Positions 50,761 to 60,150 are shown, counted from the stretch's first letter. The stretch is 63,803 nt of DNA from Acidobacteriota bacterium (GCA_026394055.1 JAPKYZ010000086.1:1-63803); one strand, 5' to 3'. The notes: generated from the sequence alone by a model not told the origin. Translations and numbers: made by a program.

Positions 50761-53559
50761 TTAGATCGTCGTGTGATGAAGCAACTGATTCAGTTCGGCG
50801 ACGGAAGCGTCGCCAGGTTTGGAGAGTTCCCAGGCGCGCCCCAGGGCACGGCGCCAATGGCCTGCAGGTTCGGGCCAAACCACCTGCAACTGAAAACTCT
50901 TCTGTTTTAGTATCGCGAAATGGGCCTCACGCGCTCCGGGCTCGCCGAGATGATCCAGAACCCAGGCGTCATGAGGGCTGCCGTAAGCCGACGCATCCAG
51001 CCGTTGCGCCGCAGCCACGGCTCGACGCGCCGACGCCCGATTCCCAGCGGCCAGCGCCACCTCCGCTTCCAGCCGGAGCTTACCGAGGCGGTAGTTGTGG
51101 AGCTCCGGAAGAGGCCATTCGTTCAACAACTGCTGAGCCCGGCCATTCTCACCACAGCGCGCCAGCAGCGCTCCGCCATGCAAACGATTGGGCATGCCAG
51201 ATTCAAGTTCGAGTGATTCTCGGGCCCACCGTACCGCTGATTGAGTCTGTCCGAGATCCCAGGCAAGCCAGCCGGCGGCCATCAATTTGACCGCCTTGCG
51301 GTCGCGCAGTTCGGGCGCACTATCGCGAGAAAAAGACTGAATCAGCTTCTCAAGCCCTGCGACAGAGCGGCCGCTGTCCGCCAGGACAATAGCCTCACGG
51401 ATATCCAGATCACTCTGGGATCGCGCCTGTTGGTCAGCAGCCCGTGCAGAGGGCAGGAGATCGAGGGCGCGGCGATGGTCGTTTAATATGTAGGCACCGG
51501 CAACTGCCCACTGGGTAGACCATTCCCGGTGTCCCATCTGATGAACCACAGTGAGAAGTTCCTCGGCCTCGCGCCGCTTCCCGAGTGTGAATTCGACCAG
51601 AGCCAAACGCGCATGAACCGCGGCCGTTCCTGCTAACTGTCGCGACCGTTCAAACATGGTGCGCGCTTCTTCCGTGCGGCCCAAGTGCAGTAAGGGCCAG
51701 GCTGCGTAGAAGTGGACCCCGGAATGTCCCGGAAACTTTTGGCACCGCTCCCGGCCAATTCGTTCAGCCAGAAGCCAGTCACCCGTATCGCTCGCCAGTT
51801 CGAATTGGTACAGCAGATCCCACCAGGGGCTGGCGGGCCGAGCAGCCGCAAGTTGCGCGCCACGCGCGTAAGCCGCGAAACCTTCCTGGTTCTTGCCAAC
51901 ATGTACAAGCAAGTCCCCTTTTCGGAATGCGGCCAATGAAAACTGCGGATCATGACGAAGCGCAGCATCGTAGGCCACCGCAGCCTCCTCTTCGAGGTGG
52001 CTTTCGTGGGTTCGGCCAAGGTCCTCGCCCCTCTGGAACTCCTTCCAGGCTTCCCAGGAACTGGTGGCCACATCCTGGGTGGGCGGATTGGTGGCGGAAA
52101 TGCTGGAGGCGGACTCTCCTAGCTGGTCGCGGATCCAGAGGCCGGCGCGGTTGGCCGTTTCTAGCAGTTCCGTGCGGGTGGAGGCGGAAAATGCCTTTTC
52201 CCAGCGCTTGTCGGGACGGAATAAGGAGTTGCCGGGTTGCTCCACTCTGACGTTCACCGTAAAGCCGTCCGCCAGGGACGCGAGGTTGGTGAACGTCAGA
52301 AATTGGGCATGCTCGCGCCGCGCCACTTGTCTCCAGGTGGGGGCATCAAGAGCTCCGGAGTACGGCCGCTTCATGTCTGCGAGCACGGCGGTTAGGCGCG
52401 AGGCTTCCCATAGCCGCAGACGTGGTGACGGCTCCAGCGCCGTCCGGAGGACGGGTTCGATCGGCGGGTCTTGTAGGCCTTCGACGGGAGTCATCAGAAT
52501 CAGGGTTCCGGGCGCGGCGTTGGCTTTGCCCTGATTCCAGAAGCGGTAGATGGCCGCCATAAGGGACACGATCGCCAAAAAAATTGTTGAGCCGATCAGC
52601 TGCCTCCGGGTGAGGCGCGGCAGGGCGTACCAGGGGCGGTGCGGATGGGCGATGGCGCTCGCGATTTGCGCCATGTCCCAGCGGTCGTCTGGGTCCGGTT
52701 GAAGACAGCGGGTGACCAGTTCGTCCCAATGCGGGCTCAGCAGCGGGCGGAGGCTCGAGGGAGGAGGGGGCGCCTCCCGGTCCCGGCTGATGAATTGGCC
52801 CACTTTGCGAAGCTCCGCATGGGGCAACTGCCCGGTCAGTACCTGGTAGGCGATTAGACCAAATGCGTAGACATCGGACGACGGGCTGGCGCGCTGATCC
52901 AGAACTTGCTCAGGGGCCTGATAAAGTTCCGTACCCGCACCGGATAGTTCCCCGCTGAACTTATCGCTTGCCTCACTGCTGGACTCCGTGACCTCGCCGC
53001 CCTGGGGCCGCTTCATGCGCGCCAAACCAAAGTCGGTGATGACGGCCCGGCAGTCTTCTTCACCCCGCAGCTCCACCATCACGTTGCCGGGCTTGAGGTC
53101 ACAATGGATGACGTGGACACGGTGAGCCGCCGCCAGGCCTTCGGCAACCTGCAACAGGATCTTGGTGGCCAGCGCTTCCTCCAGCGGCCCTTGCTGCAGC
53201 AACTGAGCCAGCGTCTGGCCGCTCACCAGTTCCATGGTGAAGTAGAGCAGCGGGTCGTCGGGGTCGGACAGATCTTCCTGCAGTTGATGGATCCGGCAGA
53301 CATTGATGTGGGTGACGGCCTGGGCCTTCAACACCTCGCCACGAAACGCCTGGGCCAACTCGGGTCTCGTCGCCAGATCGGAATGGAGTGTCTTGAGTGC
53401 GACGGCGTTGTTGTGCAGCGCCAGGTCCGTGGCCTGGTAGACCTGACCCATGCCGCCTTCGCCGAGCTGTCGTTCAATGCGGAAGCGCCCGGACACAATT
53501 TGTCCCGGGGCAAAGCGGCCCCAGTTGGAAGCGAACAGCGGATCGGGCGGATCTGCCAT
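50761..53559 (-). CDS. Membrane Ser/Thr kinase with TPR-rich sensor region
   Basis: A 932-residue Hanks-type kinase. The kinase domain (about 20-290) has a Gly loop (LGEGGMGQVYQA), catalytic Lys in VALKTLHSD, catalytic loop HCDLKPGNVMVE (HCD rather than HRD, a non-RD kinase), DFGLARM and APE-like region APEQVLD. A membrane segment lies near 325-345 (LIGSTIFLAIVSLMAAIYRFW); the extracytoplasmic 580 residues contain many TPR-like helical pairs (for example FSLAAFRKGDLLVHVGKNQEG). This layout is common in Acidobacteria and Planctomycetes next to the ECF sigma factor encoded upstream. Substrate and ligand are unknown. Confidence 0.9.
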   Translation of the reverse strand: MADPPDPLFASNWGRFAPGQIVSGRFRIERQLGEGGMGQVYQATDLALHNNAVALKTLHSDLATRPELAQAFRGEVLKAQAVTHINVCRIHQLQEDLSDPDDPLLYFTMELVSGQTLAQLLQQGPLEEALATKILLQVAEGLAAAHRVHVIHCDLKPGNVMVELRGEEDCRAVITDFGLARMKRPQGGEVTESSSEASDKFSGELSGAGTELYQAPEQVLDQRASPSSDVYAFGLIAYQVLTGQLPHAELRKVGQFISRDREAPPPPSSLRPLLSPHWDELVTRCLQPDPDDRWDMAQIASAIAHPHRPWYALPRLTRRQLIGSTIFLAIVSLMAAIYRFWNQGKANAAPGTLILMTPVEGLQDPPIEPVLRTALEPSPRLRLWEASRLTAVLADMKRPYSGALDAPTWRQVARREHAQFLTFTNLASLADGFTVNVRVEQPGNSLFRPDKRWEKAFSASTRTELLETANRAGLWIRDQLGESASSISATNPPTQDVATSSWEAWKEFQRGEDLGRTHESHLEEEAAVAYDAALRHDPQFSLAAFRKGDLLVHVGKNQEGFAAYARGAQLAAARPASPWWDLLYQFELASDTGDWLLAERIGRERCQKFPGHSGVHFYAAWPLLHLGRTEEARTMFERSRQLAGTAAVHARLALVEFTLGKRREAEELLTVVHQMGHREWSTQWAVAGAYILNDHRRALDLLPSARAADQQARSQSDLDIREAIVLADSGRSVAGLEKLIQSFSRDSAPELRDRKAVKLMAAGWLAWDLGQTQSAVRWARESLELESGMPNRLHGGALLARCGENGRAQQLLNEWPLPELHNYRLGKLRLEAEVALAAGNRASARRAVAAAQRLDASAYGSPHDAWVLDHLGEPGAREAHFAILKQKSFQLQVVWPEPAGHWRRALGRAWELSKPGDASVAELNQLLHHTTI

Positions 53560-53573
53560 GGCGGTATTGGCTT

Positions 53574-54224
53574 TCAGGCGCGGGCAGCGCGAGGTGGAGC
53601 GAGTGGAGGGCCTTTCGGAGGCGTCGCCACTGCGGCGGCGGCCGGTGGATCATCGGGAAGAAGTTGCACGCCGACCAGTTCCCTCATCAGCTTGAGACTG
53701 TCTTCGAGATTGCGGGTGACCGTCTTCCGGTTCACTCTCAGGATGGCGGCGATTTCCTGGATCTGGTAGCCCGCAAAGAACTGCATCTCCACCGTGCGGG
53801 CCCATCGGGGATTGGTCTTATCCAAATGTCGGATCAACTCATCCACCAGCAGGACCGTCTCAGTATGGGTGTTGATGGCGGCATCCCAATCGGTGATATC
53901 GACCCGGATCCATTTGGTCACCGGTTCAGGCTTCCGGATCCGGTCCACCAGTACGCGCCGCATCACGGTGGACATCACCCGGTAGAAATCCCGCCGGCTT
54001 TCCCAGCCGATTGATCCCAGTTTCAGGCGTCCGTAGGCTTCGTGGAAAAGTTCAGTGGCCTGCAGCGAACAGCCGTCCCGTTCGCCCCGAACCAGGTATC
54101 CAGCCAACTTGCGAAGGCGCGGAGCGACCCCCGCATACAGGGCCTCCTCCGCCTGCTTGTCGCCCGCAGCGGCGCGCCGTAACAACTCGGTTAAGTCATC
54201 CGGATCGCTGGGCGAGGCAACCAT
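53574..54224 (-). CDS. ECF-type RNA polymerase sigma factor
   Basis: A 216-residue extracytoplasmic-function sigma factor. Region 2 (ELFHEAYGRLKLGSIGWESRRDFYRVMSTVM) and region 4 (FFAGYQIQEIAAILRVNRKTVTRNLEDSLKLM) are clear, and a short Pro-rich tail follows. It has the look of the sigma subfamily found paired with TPR-type Ser/Thr kinases in Acidobacteria and Planctomycetes. The ATG at 54224 is preferred to 54284, which lacks any conserved sequence. The kinase follows 14 bp downstream. A candidate sigma-70 promoter lies just upstream, and an ECF-type promoter lies before the divergent permease. Confidence 0.9.
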   Translation of the reverse strand: MVASPSDPDDLTELLRRAAAGDKQAEEALYAGVAPRLRKLAGYLVRGERDGCSLQATELFHEAYGRLKLGSIGWESRRDFYRVMSTVMRRVLVDRIRKPEPVTKWIRVDITDWDAAINTHTETVLLVDELIRHLDKTNPRWARTVEMQFFAGYQIQEIAAILRVNRKTVTRNLEDSLKLMRELVGVQLLPDDPPAAAAVATPPKGPPLAPPRAARA

Positions 54225-54242
54225 AGGACCAGAGTATCCCTC

Positions 54243-54269
54243 GATGTAAACAAAAATGCAAGTTGTCAA
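54243..54269 (-). promoter_or_regulatory. Candidate promoter of the ECF/kinase operon
   Basis: On the minus strand TTGACA (54269-54264) and TACATC (54248-54243) are separated by 15 bp, a slightly short spacer. It stands 19 bp before the sigma gene's start codon. Confidence 0.4.
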
Positions 54270-54391
54270 TGAGCCGCAGAGCATGGTGAGCGAGCTGCTT
54301 GGTGCGCATGGGGAGCTCTCTTGATCGCATTCCGAGGATTTCCAGGCCGAGCCGGAGGAGCGGGTCTCAAGTGCGGCGCGTAAAACTTTCT

Positions 54392-54417
54392 GGAACCCGC
54401 TCGTCCTTCATCCGTAT
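54392..54417 (+). promoter_or_regulatory. ECF-type promoter before the ADOP permease
   Basis: GGAACC (54392-54397) and CGTAT (54413-54417) are separated by 15 bp. GGAAC with CGTA/CGTC is the usual form of ECF-sigma promoters. The permease ATG is 10 bp downstream at 54428, so the leader is very short. The neighbouring ECF sigma gene is the obvious candidate regulator. Confidence 0.5.
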
Positions 54418-54427
54418 GGAATAGGAA

Positions 54428-56821
54428 ATGGAACTGAAGACTTCTCTGCGGGCGCTGGGGCGCAATCCGGGTTTTGCGGCGTTGGCGATTGGCATCTTGG
54501 CGATGGGCATTGGTGCCAATACGGCGCTGTTCGGCGTGATTCACGGCGTGCTGCTGCGTCCGCTGCCTTATGCGCAGCCGGAGCGGATTGTCGATATCTC
54601 CACGCTGTGGACTTCAAGTGGCCGGTTGGGCACGGTGTCCGGGCCGGATTTTCTCGATTGGCGGAACCGCAGCCAGGCCTTTGAGGCGATGGCCGCCTAT
54701 AGCGGCGGCGAGGGTAGCGCCGTGGTGGGCTCGACGGGCTACTATGCCGAGATCTCGACCGTGACGAGTGGATTCGCGGGCGTGTTTGGCGTCCAGCCGG
54801 CGCAAGGACGCTGGTTCTCCGCCGATGAAGAACGCGTGGGCGGACCTCCGGTGGCGGTGGTGAGCCATGAGTTTGCCCAGCGCGCGTTTGAGGGGCGTGT
54901 CTTAGGAGCGTCCGTGTCCGTTTCGTCGAGGCCCGCCACGGTGGTGGGCGTGATGCCTCCTGGGTTCCGCTTTCCGGGCAAGACCGATATCTGGACTCCG
55001 CATAATGAGCCCCTGGAAACGGCCTCGCGGACCGCGCACAACTGGGCGGTGGTAGGCCGTCTAAAGCCCGGGATGGCCTTGACGCAGGCCCAGTCCCAGA
55101 TCACCGGGATCGCCCAGCAGTTGGCCCGTGAGTACCCGAAGGACAACAGCCGGAAGCTGGCCGCGGTCACCCTGCTGCAGGAGCGCATGGTGGGCGATAC
55201 CCGGTCCACGCTGCTGATGTTGTTCGGGGCGGTGGGCCTGGTGATGTTGATCGCCTGTGCCAACGTGGCGAATCTGTTGTTGGCGCGCGCCTCCGCCCGG
55301 ACTCGGGAGATGGCGGTGCGGTCCGCGTTGGGCGCCTCGCGCTGGCGGCTGATCCGGCAGACGCTGGTGGAGTGCGCGGCGCTGGCGGCGCCCGCGGCCC
55401 TGTTAGGGTTGACCTTCGCCTATGGAGCGTTGCAGGCGTTGGCCTTTGTGGTGCCGCCTGATTTTCCAAGATTGGATGAGGTGCGGCTGGACCCGGTGGC
55501 CGTGGCGTTCACGGTGATGCTGGCGCTGCTTTCGACCCTGATCTTTGGCCTGCTGCCGGCCTTCCGGTCGGCGCAAGTGGACGTCAATGAGGCGTTGAAG
55601 CAAACCGGAGGCCGGGGCACCACCCGCGCCCGGCTGCCGGGCCTCCTCGTGGTGACGGAAGTGGCGCTGGCGACGATGCTGACGCTGGGAGCCGGGTTGC
55701 TGATCCGCAGCTTTGCGGGACTGCTGAATACCGATCTTGGTTTCCGGCCGGAGAAACTGCTGTTGGTGGAGGCTCGGCTGCCGTATGAGCCGGAGGCGCC
55801 GGGCGCGATTCGCCATGTGCGGTTCTACCAGGAAAGCCTCCAGCAGATGGCCCAGGTTCCGGGTATCGCCAGCGCGGCCGGTGTCTATGGCGTGCCGGGC
55901 CGGGGAAGACATTCCAACGGCTCCTACGCAACTGGCGGAGGCGTTCCGGACTTCTCGCGAATGGACTCCTCGCGGCAGGCCTTGTTCACGGTGGTGACAC
56001 CGGCCTTCTTTGAGACGATCGGCGTCGCGCTGTTGAGCGGCCGGGATTTTTCAGGGGCGGACAGCTACGACGCTCCGTTTACGGCCATCGTGAATCAGTC
56101 CTTGGCGCGCCAGGCGTTTCCCAATCAGAATCCGTTGGGCCAGCAGATCCTTTGCGGGTTGGACTCGCCGAAGTGGATGACGATTGTTGGCGTCGTGGGC
56201 GACACCCGGAGCCGCGGCCCGGCCTCGCCGCCGATGCCCGAGCTCTACATGCCTGCCGGGCAGCATCCGCTACCGGCCCAGTGGATGAATCTGATGGCGC
56301 GAACGGCGGCGGCGCCGGCGGGAGTGGAGCAGAGCGTCCGCACGCTGCTGGCGGCGCGCGACCCTCAGATGCCGGTGAAGTTCAGCTCAATTGAGACGGT
56401 GATCGCGGACAATGAGCGCGTCTCGGCGCCACGATTCCGGACGGTGATCCTGGGCGCGATGGCGGCGCTCGCGCTGGTGCTGGCGGTGGCGGGTGTGTAC
56501 GGACTGCTGGCCTATATGGTCAGCCGCCGGACCGCCGAGTTTGGCGTCCGTATGGCCTTGGGCGCCTCACGCAGCGACATTGTCCGGCTGATCCTGGCCC
56601 AAGGTGGAACGCTGGTGCTGGCGGGTCTCGCTTTGGGGGTGGCCGGTGCACTGGCCGCGGGACGGGTATTGAGAACGATGGTGTTCCAGGTGACCACCAC
56701 CGATCCGCTGACGTACGCGGGAGTGGTGATCATCCTTGGCGGCGCGGCAGTGTTGGCGAGCCTCATCCCAGCCCTACGAGCCAGCCGCGTGGATCCGTCG
56801 GTGGCACTGAGAAGCGAATAA
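54428..56821 (+). CDS. ADOP-type duplicated ABC permease (MacB/FtsX-like)
   Basis: A 797-residue permease of the type called acidobacterial duplicated orphan permease. It has two MacB periplasmic domains and two FtsX-type membrane blocks: N-terminal segment (LAIGILAMGIGANTALFGVI), first FtsX block (LLMLFGAVGLVMLIACANVANLL and after), second periplasmic domain (about 440-660), and second FtsX block (MAALALVLAVAGVYGLLAYM to the end, PALRASRVDPSVALRSE). No ABC ATPase is encoded with it, as is usual for the family. A short ribosome-binding AGGA precedes the ATG. Substrate is unknown. Confidence 0.92.
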   Translation: MELKTSLRALGRNPGFAALAIGILAMGIGANTALFGVIHGVLLRPLPYAQPERIVDISTLWTSSGRLGTVSGPDFLDWRNRSQAFEAMAAYSGGEGSAVVGSTGYYAEISTVTSGFAGVFGVQPAQGRWFSADEERVGGPPVAVVSHEFAQRAFEGRVLGASVSVSSRPATVVGVMPPGFRFPGKTDIWTPHNEPLETASRTAHNWAVVGRLKPGMALTQAQSQITGIAQQLAREYPKDNSRKLAAVTLLQERMVGDTRSTLLMLFGAVGLVMLIACANVANLLLARASARTREMAVRSALGASRWRLIRQTLVECAALAAPAALLGLTFAYGALQALAFVVPPDFPRLDEVRLDPVAVAFTVMLALLSTLIFGLLPAFRSAQVDVNEALKQTGGRGTTRARLPGLLVVTEVALATMLTLGAGLLIRSFAGLLNTDLGFRPEKLLLVEARLPYEPEAPGAIRHVRFYQESLQQMAQVPGIASAAGVYGVPGRGRHSNGSYATGGGVPDFSRMDSSRQALFTVVTPAFFETIGVALLSGRDFSGADSYDAPFTAIVNQSLARQAFPNQNPLGQQILCGLDSPKWMTIVGVVGDTRSRGPASPPMPELYMPAGQHPLPAQWMNLMARTAAAPAGVEQSVRTLLAARDPQMPVKFSSIETVIADNERVSAPRFRTVILGAMAALALVLAVAGVYGLLAYMVSRRTAEFGVRMALGASRSDIVRLILAQGGTLVLAGLALGVAGALAAGRVLRTMVFQVTTTDPLTYAGVVIILGGAAVLASLIPALRASRVDPSVALRSE

Positions 56822-56859
56822 CCGGTGCGGCCCGGCAAATGCGTTCAAGGCTTGCTGCG

Positions 56860-57303
56860 TTAGGGACTCACTAGTTGGTTCCAGTATTCGTGATCAGGTT
56901 CTAGAGCGATGAGCCAAGCCTGATCAATGGCCGGGAAACCCAGTGTCACGAAGTCTCCTTGGTCCAACTTCTTGCCTTCGGGCCCGACGCTAGCTGGCCC
57001 ATTCTGGCGGACATGTTTCACCAGCGGATGATCGGCATCGAGAAAGACGATCTGGTCGACGAAGTCGAACGTCGTGTCACGCTCTCCGGCCGGCGCACCA
57101 CGGACCTTTCGTGACAAGGGGGCGATGGCCTGGATCAAGCCAGAATCGGCCCACGGAGCCGAAGCGACCAAATCCCACTTTCCACCGAGCGTGCCATCCC
57201 AATCGACGGGACGGAACAAGCCGAACAGACGGAAGGGGGCTCCCTTTTCTTCCGCCATGTCATGGGCAATCTTCCGCAGCTTATCGTGTACGGTCCTGAT
57301 CAT
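56860..57303 (-). CDS. Unknown partner protein of HEPN module
   Basis: A 147-residue soluble protein that I cannot assign firmly. The segment RLFGLFRPVDWDGTLGGKWDLVAS APW recalls a small family (WDLVASAPW core) that is often encoded beside HEPN-like proteins. Its start codon overlaps the stop of the HEPN-like gene (ATGA at 57300-57303), so the two are translated together. In comparison with MNT/HEPN pairs it could be the antitoxin or nucleotidyltransferase-like partner, but the GSxxR...DxD nucleotidyltransferase motif is not present. Confidence 0.6.
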   Translation of the reverse strand: MIRTVHDKLRKIAHDMAEEKGAPFRLFGLFRPVDWDGTLGGKWDLVASAPWADSGLIQAIAPLSRKVRGAPAGERDTTFDFVDQIVFLDADHPLVKHVRQNGPASVGPEGKKLDQGDFVTLGFPAIDQAWLIALEPDHEYWNQLVSP

Positions 57304-57698
57304 TCGTCACTCTTTAACTTCTCAACCACTTTGCGAACCGCATCAAGAAAATTGGCGCTTTCCTCTGCGGACTTCTCGGGATTATAACGGGCCTCAACGC
57401 TCCAGACTTTGCACTGGTCCCAAGCGCCATCAAAGTCCCGGGCCGAGAGTCCCGTCAAGAGCAGCAAGTCATCCAAGTCGTGAATCTGGAGCAGTTTCTT
57501 GAGCCCACTGTCCGGTGGATACTCCTTCCACCGCAGCGTCCCGCAGATCCGGGCCTTCAGCCCAAATTCAATCGCGTACCCACCGAGGTAGAAAGCATTG
57601 TCCGCCCGAGCCGGTTCTTGACTAAACAGCAATTGTGTATCATCCAGAAAGCAATCCCGCTTCCGCTCCAAAACCGCTACCGGCACACTGCTGGACAT
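57300..57698 (-). CDS. HEPN-like domain protein
   Basis: A 132-residue all-helical protein with a HEPN-superfamily pattern: paired helices with FYLGGYAIEFGLKARI, the loop QIHDLDDLLLLTGL and the terminal ARYNP...FLDAVRKVVEKLK. The strict RNase motif Rx4-6H is not clearly present, so it may be a degenerate or non-catalytic HEPN protein. It starts 4 bp after the leuS stop and is followed by an overlapping partner gene, an arrangement like known MNT/HEPN toxin-antitoxin pairs, but the function has not been shown. Confidence 0.7.
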   Translation of the reverse strand: MSSSVPVAVLERKRDCFLDDTQLLFSQEPARADNAFYLGGYAIEFGLKARICGTLRWKEYPPDSGLKKLLQIHDLDDLLLLTGLSARDFDGAWDQCKVWSVEARYNPEKSAEESANFLDAVRKVVEKLKSDE

Positions 57699-57702
57699 TC
57701 AG

Positions 57703-60150
57703 TTACTTCACTACCACATTCACCAGCTTGCCCGGGATCACCACCACCTTGACCACTTGCTTGCCGCCGGTGTGGGCGCGCACGTTGTCGTTGGCCAGCG
57801 CCACCGCCTCCAGTTCTTCCTTGGAGACATCCAGCGCCACCGTGACCTTGCCGCGCAGCTTGCCGTTCACTTGCACGGGAACTTCGATGGCATCTTCCAG
57901 CGCCAGCGCGGCGTCGAAGGCGGGCCAGGGCTGCTTGAACACTGGACCGGTGTGGCCCAGCAACTCCCACAGCTCCTGCGCGGAATACGGCGCAAACGGG
58001 GCCAGCAACTTGACGTAGGCCGTCAGCACGTCCGCGGTGACGGCGCCCGGGATGTTTTCTTCGAGCGCGTACAGCTCATTGGTCAGCTCCATCAGTGCCG
58101 CGATGGAGGTGTTGAAGTGCCAGCGATTGTCGAAATCGGCGGTCACTTTCGAGATCGTCTGATGCAGCTTGCGCAGCGCCTGACGGCCGGCGGCTTCGGT
58201 CCCCTCACGTTCCACGCCGATGTTGCGCGTGACGAAGCGGAAGACGCGGCCCAGGAAGCGGTGCTGACCCGCGACGCTGTTCTCGTTCCAGGGCATGTCC
58301 TGGTCCGGCGGCGCGGCGAACAAGGTGAACAGGCGGCACGTATCGGCGCCGTACTTGCCGGTCATCTCGTCGGGGTCGACGACGTTGCCCTTCGATTTCG
58401 ACATCGCCGTGCCATCGGTGCCCAGCACCATGCCTTGCGTGAACAGATTGGCGGCGGGCTCGTCGTTGGACACCATGCCCAAGTCCCGCATCACCTTGGT
58501 CCAGTAACGCGAATAGAGCAGGTGCAGAATCGCGTGCGTGATGCCGCCGATGTACTGGTTCATCGGGAACCACTGGTTGGTGACCTCGCCGCGGAACGGA
58601 GCCTCGCTGTTCTTCGGGTCGCAGTAACGGTAGAAGTACCACGACGAATCGACGAACGTATCCATCGTGTCTGATTCGCGCTTGGCCGCCGTGCCGCACT
58701 TGGGGCAGGGGACGTTCATGAAGCTGGGCACGTTTTCCAGCGGCGACCGGCCCTTGCCGGTCAGCTCAATCGTGTCCGGCAGCAGCACCGGCAGATCCTG
58801 ATCCGGCACTGGCACCAAGCCGCAGGATGGGCAGTGGATCATCGGGATCGGCGTGCCCCAGTAACGCTGGCGAGACACGCCCCAGTCCCGCAGGCGATAG
58901 GTGATGGTGCGCTTGCCGAAGCCTTCGCGTTCTGCCCGGTCCGACATCTTCTCCCACGCTTCAGGACTCGGCAGCCCGGAATACTCGCCGGAGTTCTCGA
59001 CGACGCCCGTCTCAAAATCGACAAACGGCACGACAACCGGATCTTCGATCACGCCATCCGCCGCGCGGATCACCGGCTTGATAGCGATCGAGTACTTGGT
59101 GCAGAACTCAAAGTCGCGCTCATCGTGACCGGGCACGGCCATGATGGCGCCGGTGCCATAGTTGGTCAGCACGAAGTTACCCACCCAGATGGGCACTTGC
59201 GCGCCGTTGTAAGGGTTGACGGCGTAGTGGCCGGTAAAGAAGCCGGCCTTTTCGAGATCGCCCGGATCCTTGCGGCCCTGGTCGTCGATCATCGCCTTCA
59301 GCACGGCCTGATCTTCGGCGCGCACCAGCTCCGCCGTCAGGCGATGCTCCGGCGCCAGGATGACGCACGTGGCTCCGTAGATGGTGTCGACGCGCGTCGT
59401 AAAGACACGAATCCTTTGGTCTGACCCGGCCAGCGTGAAGTCGATCTCCGTGCCTTCGCTGCGGCCGATCCAGTTGCGCTGCATGCTGCGGACGCGTTCC
59501 GGCCAGCCGGGGTCCAGCTTGTCCAGGCCATCCACCAGTTCGTCGGCGTATTGCGTGATCTTGAAGAACCACTGCTCGATCTCGCGCTGCTCGACGGGCG
59601 TCGATGGGTGGCGCCAGCAGCAGCCGTTCTCCACTTGCTCATTGGCCAGCACGGTGGCGCATTCCGGGCACCAGTTCACCCGGCTCTGCTTGCGGTAGGC
59701 CAGGCCGCGCTCAAACATGCGCAGGAAGAACCACTGGTTCCACTTGTAGTAGTCCGGCAGACAGGTGGCCAGCTCGCGCGACCAGTCATAGGCAAAGCCC
59801 AGCCGCTTCAGCTGGCTCTTCATCACCTGGATGTTGGAGAGCGTCCACTCTTTCGGCGCGCGCCCGGACTTCTGGGCGGCGTTCTCGGCGGGCAGGCCAA
59901 ACGCATCCCAGCCCATCGGGTGCAGCACGTTGTAGCCGCGCATCCACATGTAGCGCGCCAGCGTATCGCCGATCGAGTAGTTGCGCACGTGTCCGATGTG
60001 CAGCTTGCCCGATGGATAAGGCAGCATCTCGACGATGTAGTACTTGGGGCGCGGGTCGTCTTCGAGGGCTTGATAAAGCGTAGGGTCGGCATCCCACGCG
60101 GCTTGCCACTTGGCTTCAATGGAGGCGAAATCGTACTGCTGTTCAGGCAT
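57703..60150 (-). CDS. leuS: Leucyl-tRNA synthetase
   Basis: An 815-residue class I aminoacyl-tRNA synthetase charging tRNA-Leu. The HIGH signature is LPYPSGKLHIGHVRNYS, the KMSKS signature is TAMSKSKGNVVDPDEM, and the CP1 editing domain (DDGPYGTGAI-like TNYGTGAIMAVPGHDERD) and the zinc-type cysteines (WCPECATVL, HCPSCGLVP) are present. Length is normal for the bacterial enzyme. The start at 60150 (MPEQQYDFASIEAKWQAAW) is standard. A small gene precedes it by 54 bp and the HEPN pair follows immediately. Confidence 0.97.
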   Translation of the reverse strand: MPEQQYDFASIEAKWQAAWDADPTLYQALEDDPRPKYYIVEMLPYPSGKLHIGHVRNYSIGDTLARYMWMRGYNVLHPMGWDAFGLPAENAAQKSGRAPKEWTLSNIQVMKSQLKRLGFAYDWSRELATCLPDYYKWNQWFFLRMFERGLAYRKQSRVNWCPECATVLANEQVENGCCWRHPSTPVEQREIEQWFFKITQYADELVDGLDKLDPGWPERVRSMQRNWIGRSEGTEIDFTLAGSDQRIRVFTTRVDTIYGATCVILAPEHRLTAELVRAEDQAVLKAMIDDQGRKDPGDLEKAGFFTGHYAVNPYNGAQVPIWVGNFVLTNYGTGAIMAVPGHDERDFEFCTKYSIAIKPVIRAADGVIEDPVVVPFVDFETGVVENSGEYSGLPSPEAWEKMSDRAEREGFGKRTITYRLRDWGVSRQRYWGTPIPMIHCPSCGLVPVPDQDLPVLLPDTIELTGKGRSPLENVPSFMNVPCPKCGTAAKRESDTMDTFVDSSWYFYRYCDPKNSEAPFRGEVTNQWFPMNQYIGGITHAILHLLYSRYWTKVMRDLGMVSNDEPAANLFTQGMVLGTDGTAMSKSKGNVVDPDEMTGKYGADTCRLFTLFAAPPDQDMPWNENSVAGQHRFLGRVFRFVTRNIGVEREGTEAAGRQALRKLHQTISKVTADFDNRWHFNTSIAALMELTNELYALEENIPGAVTADVLTAYVKLLAPFAPYSAQELWELLGHTGPVFKQPWPAFDAALALEDAIEVPVQVNGKLRGKVTVALDVSKEELEAVALANDNVRAHTGGKQVVKVVVIPGKLVNVVVK

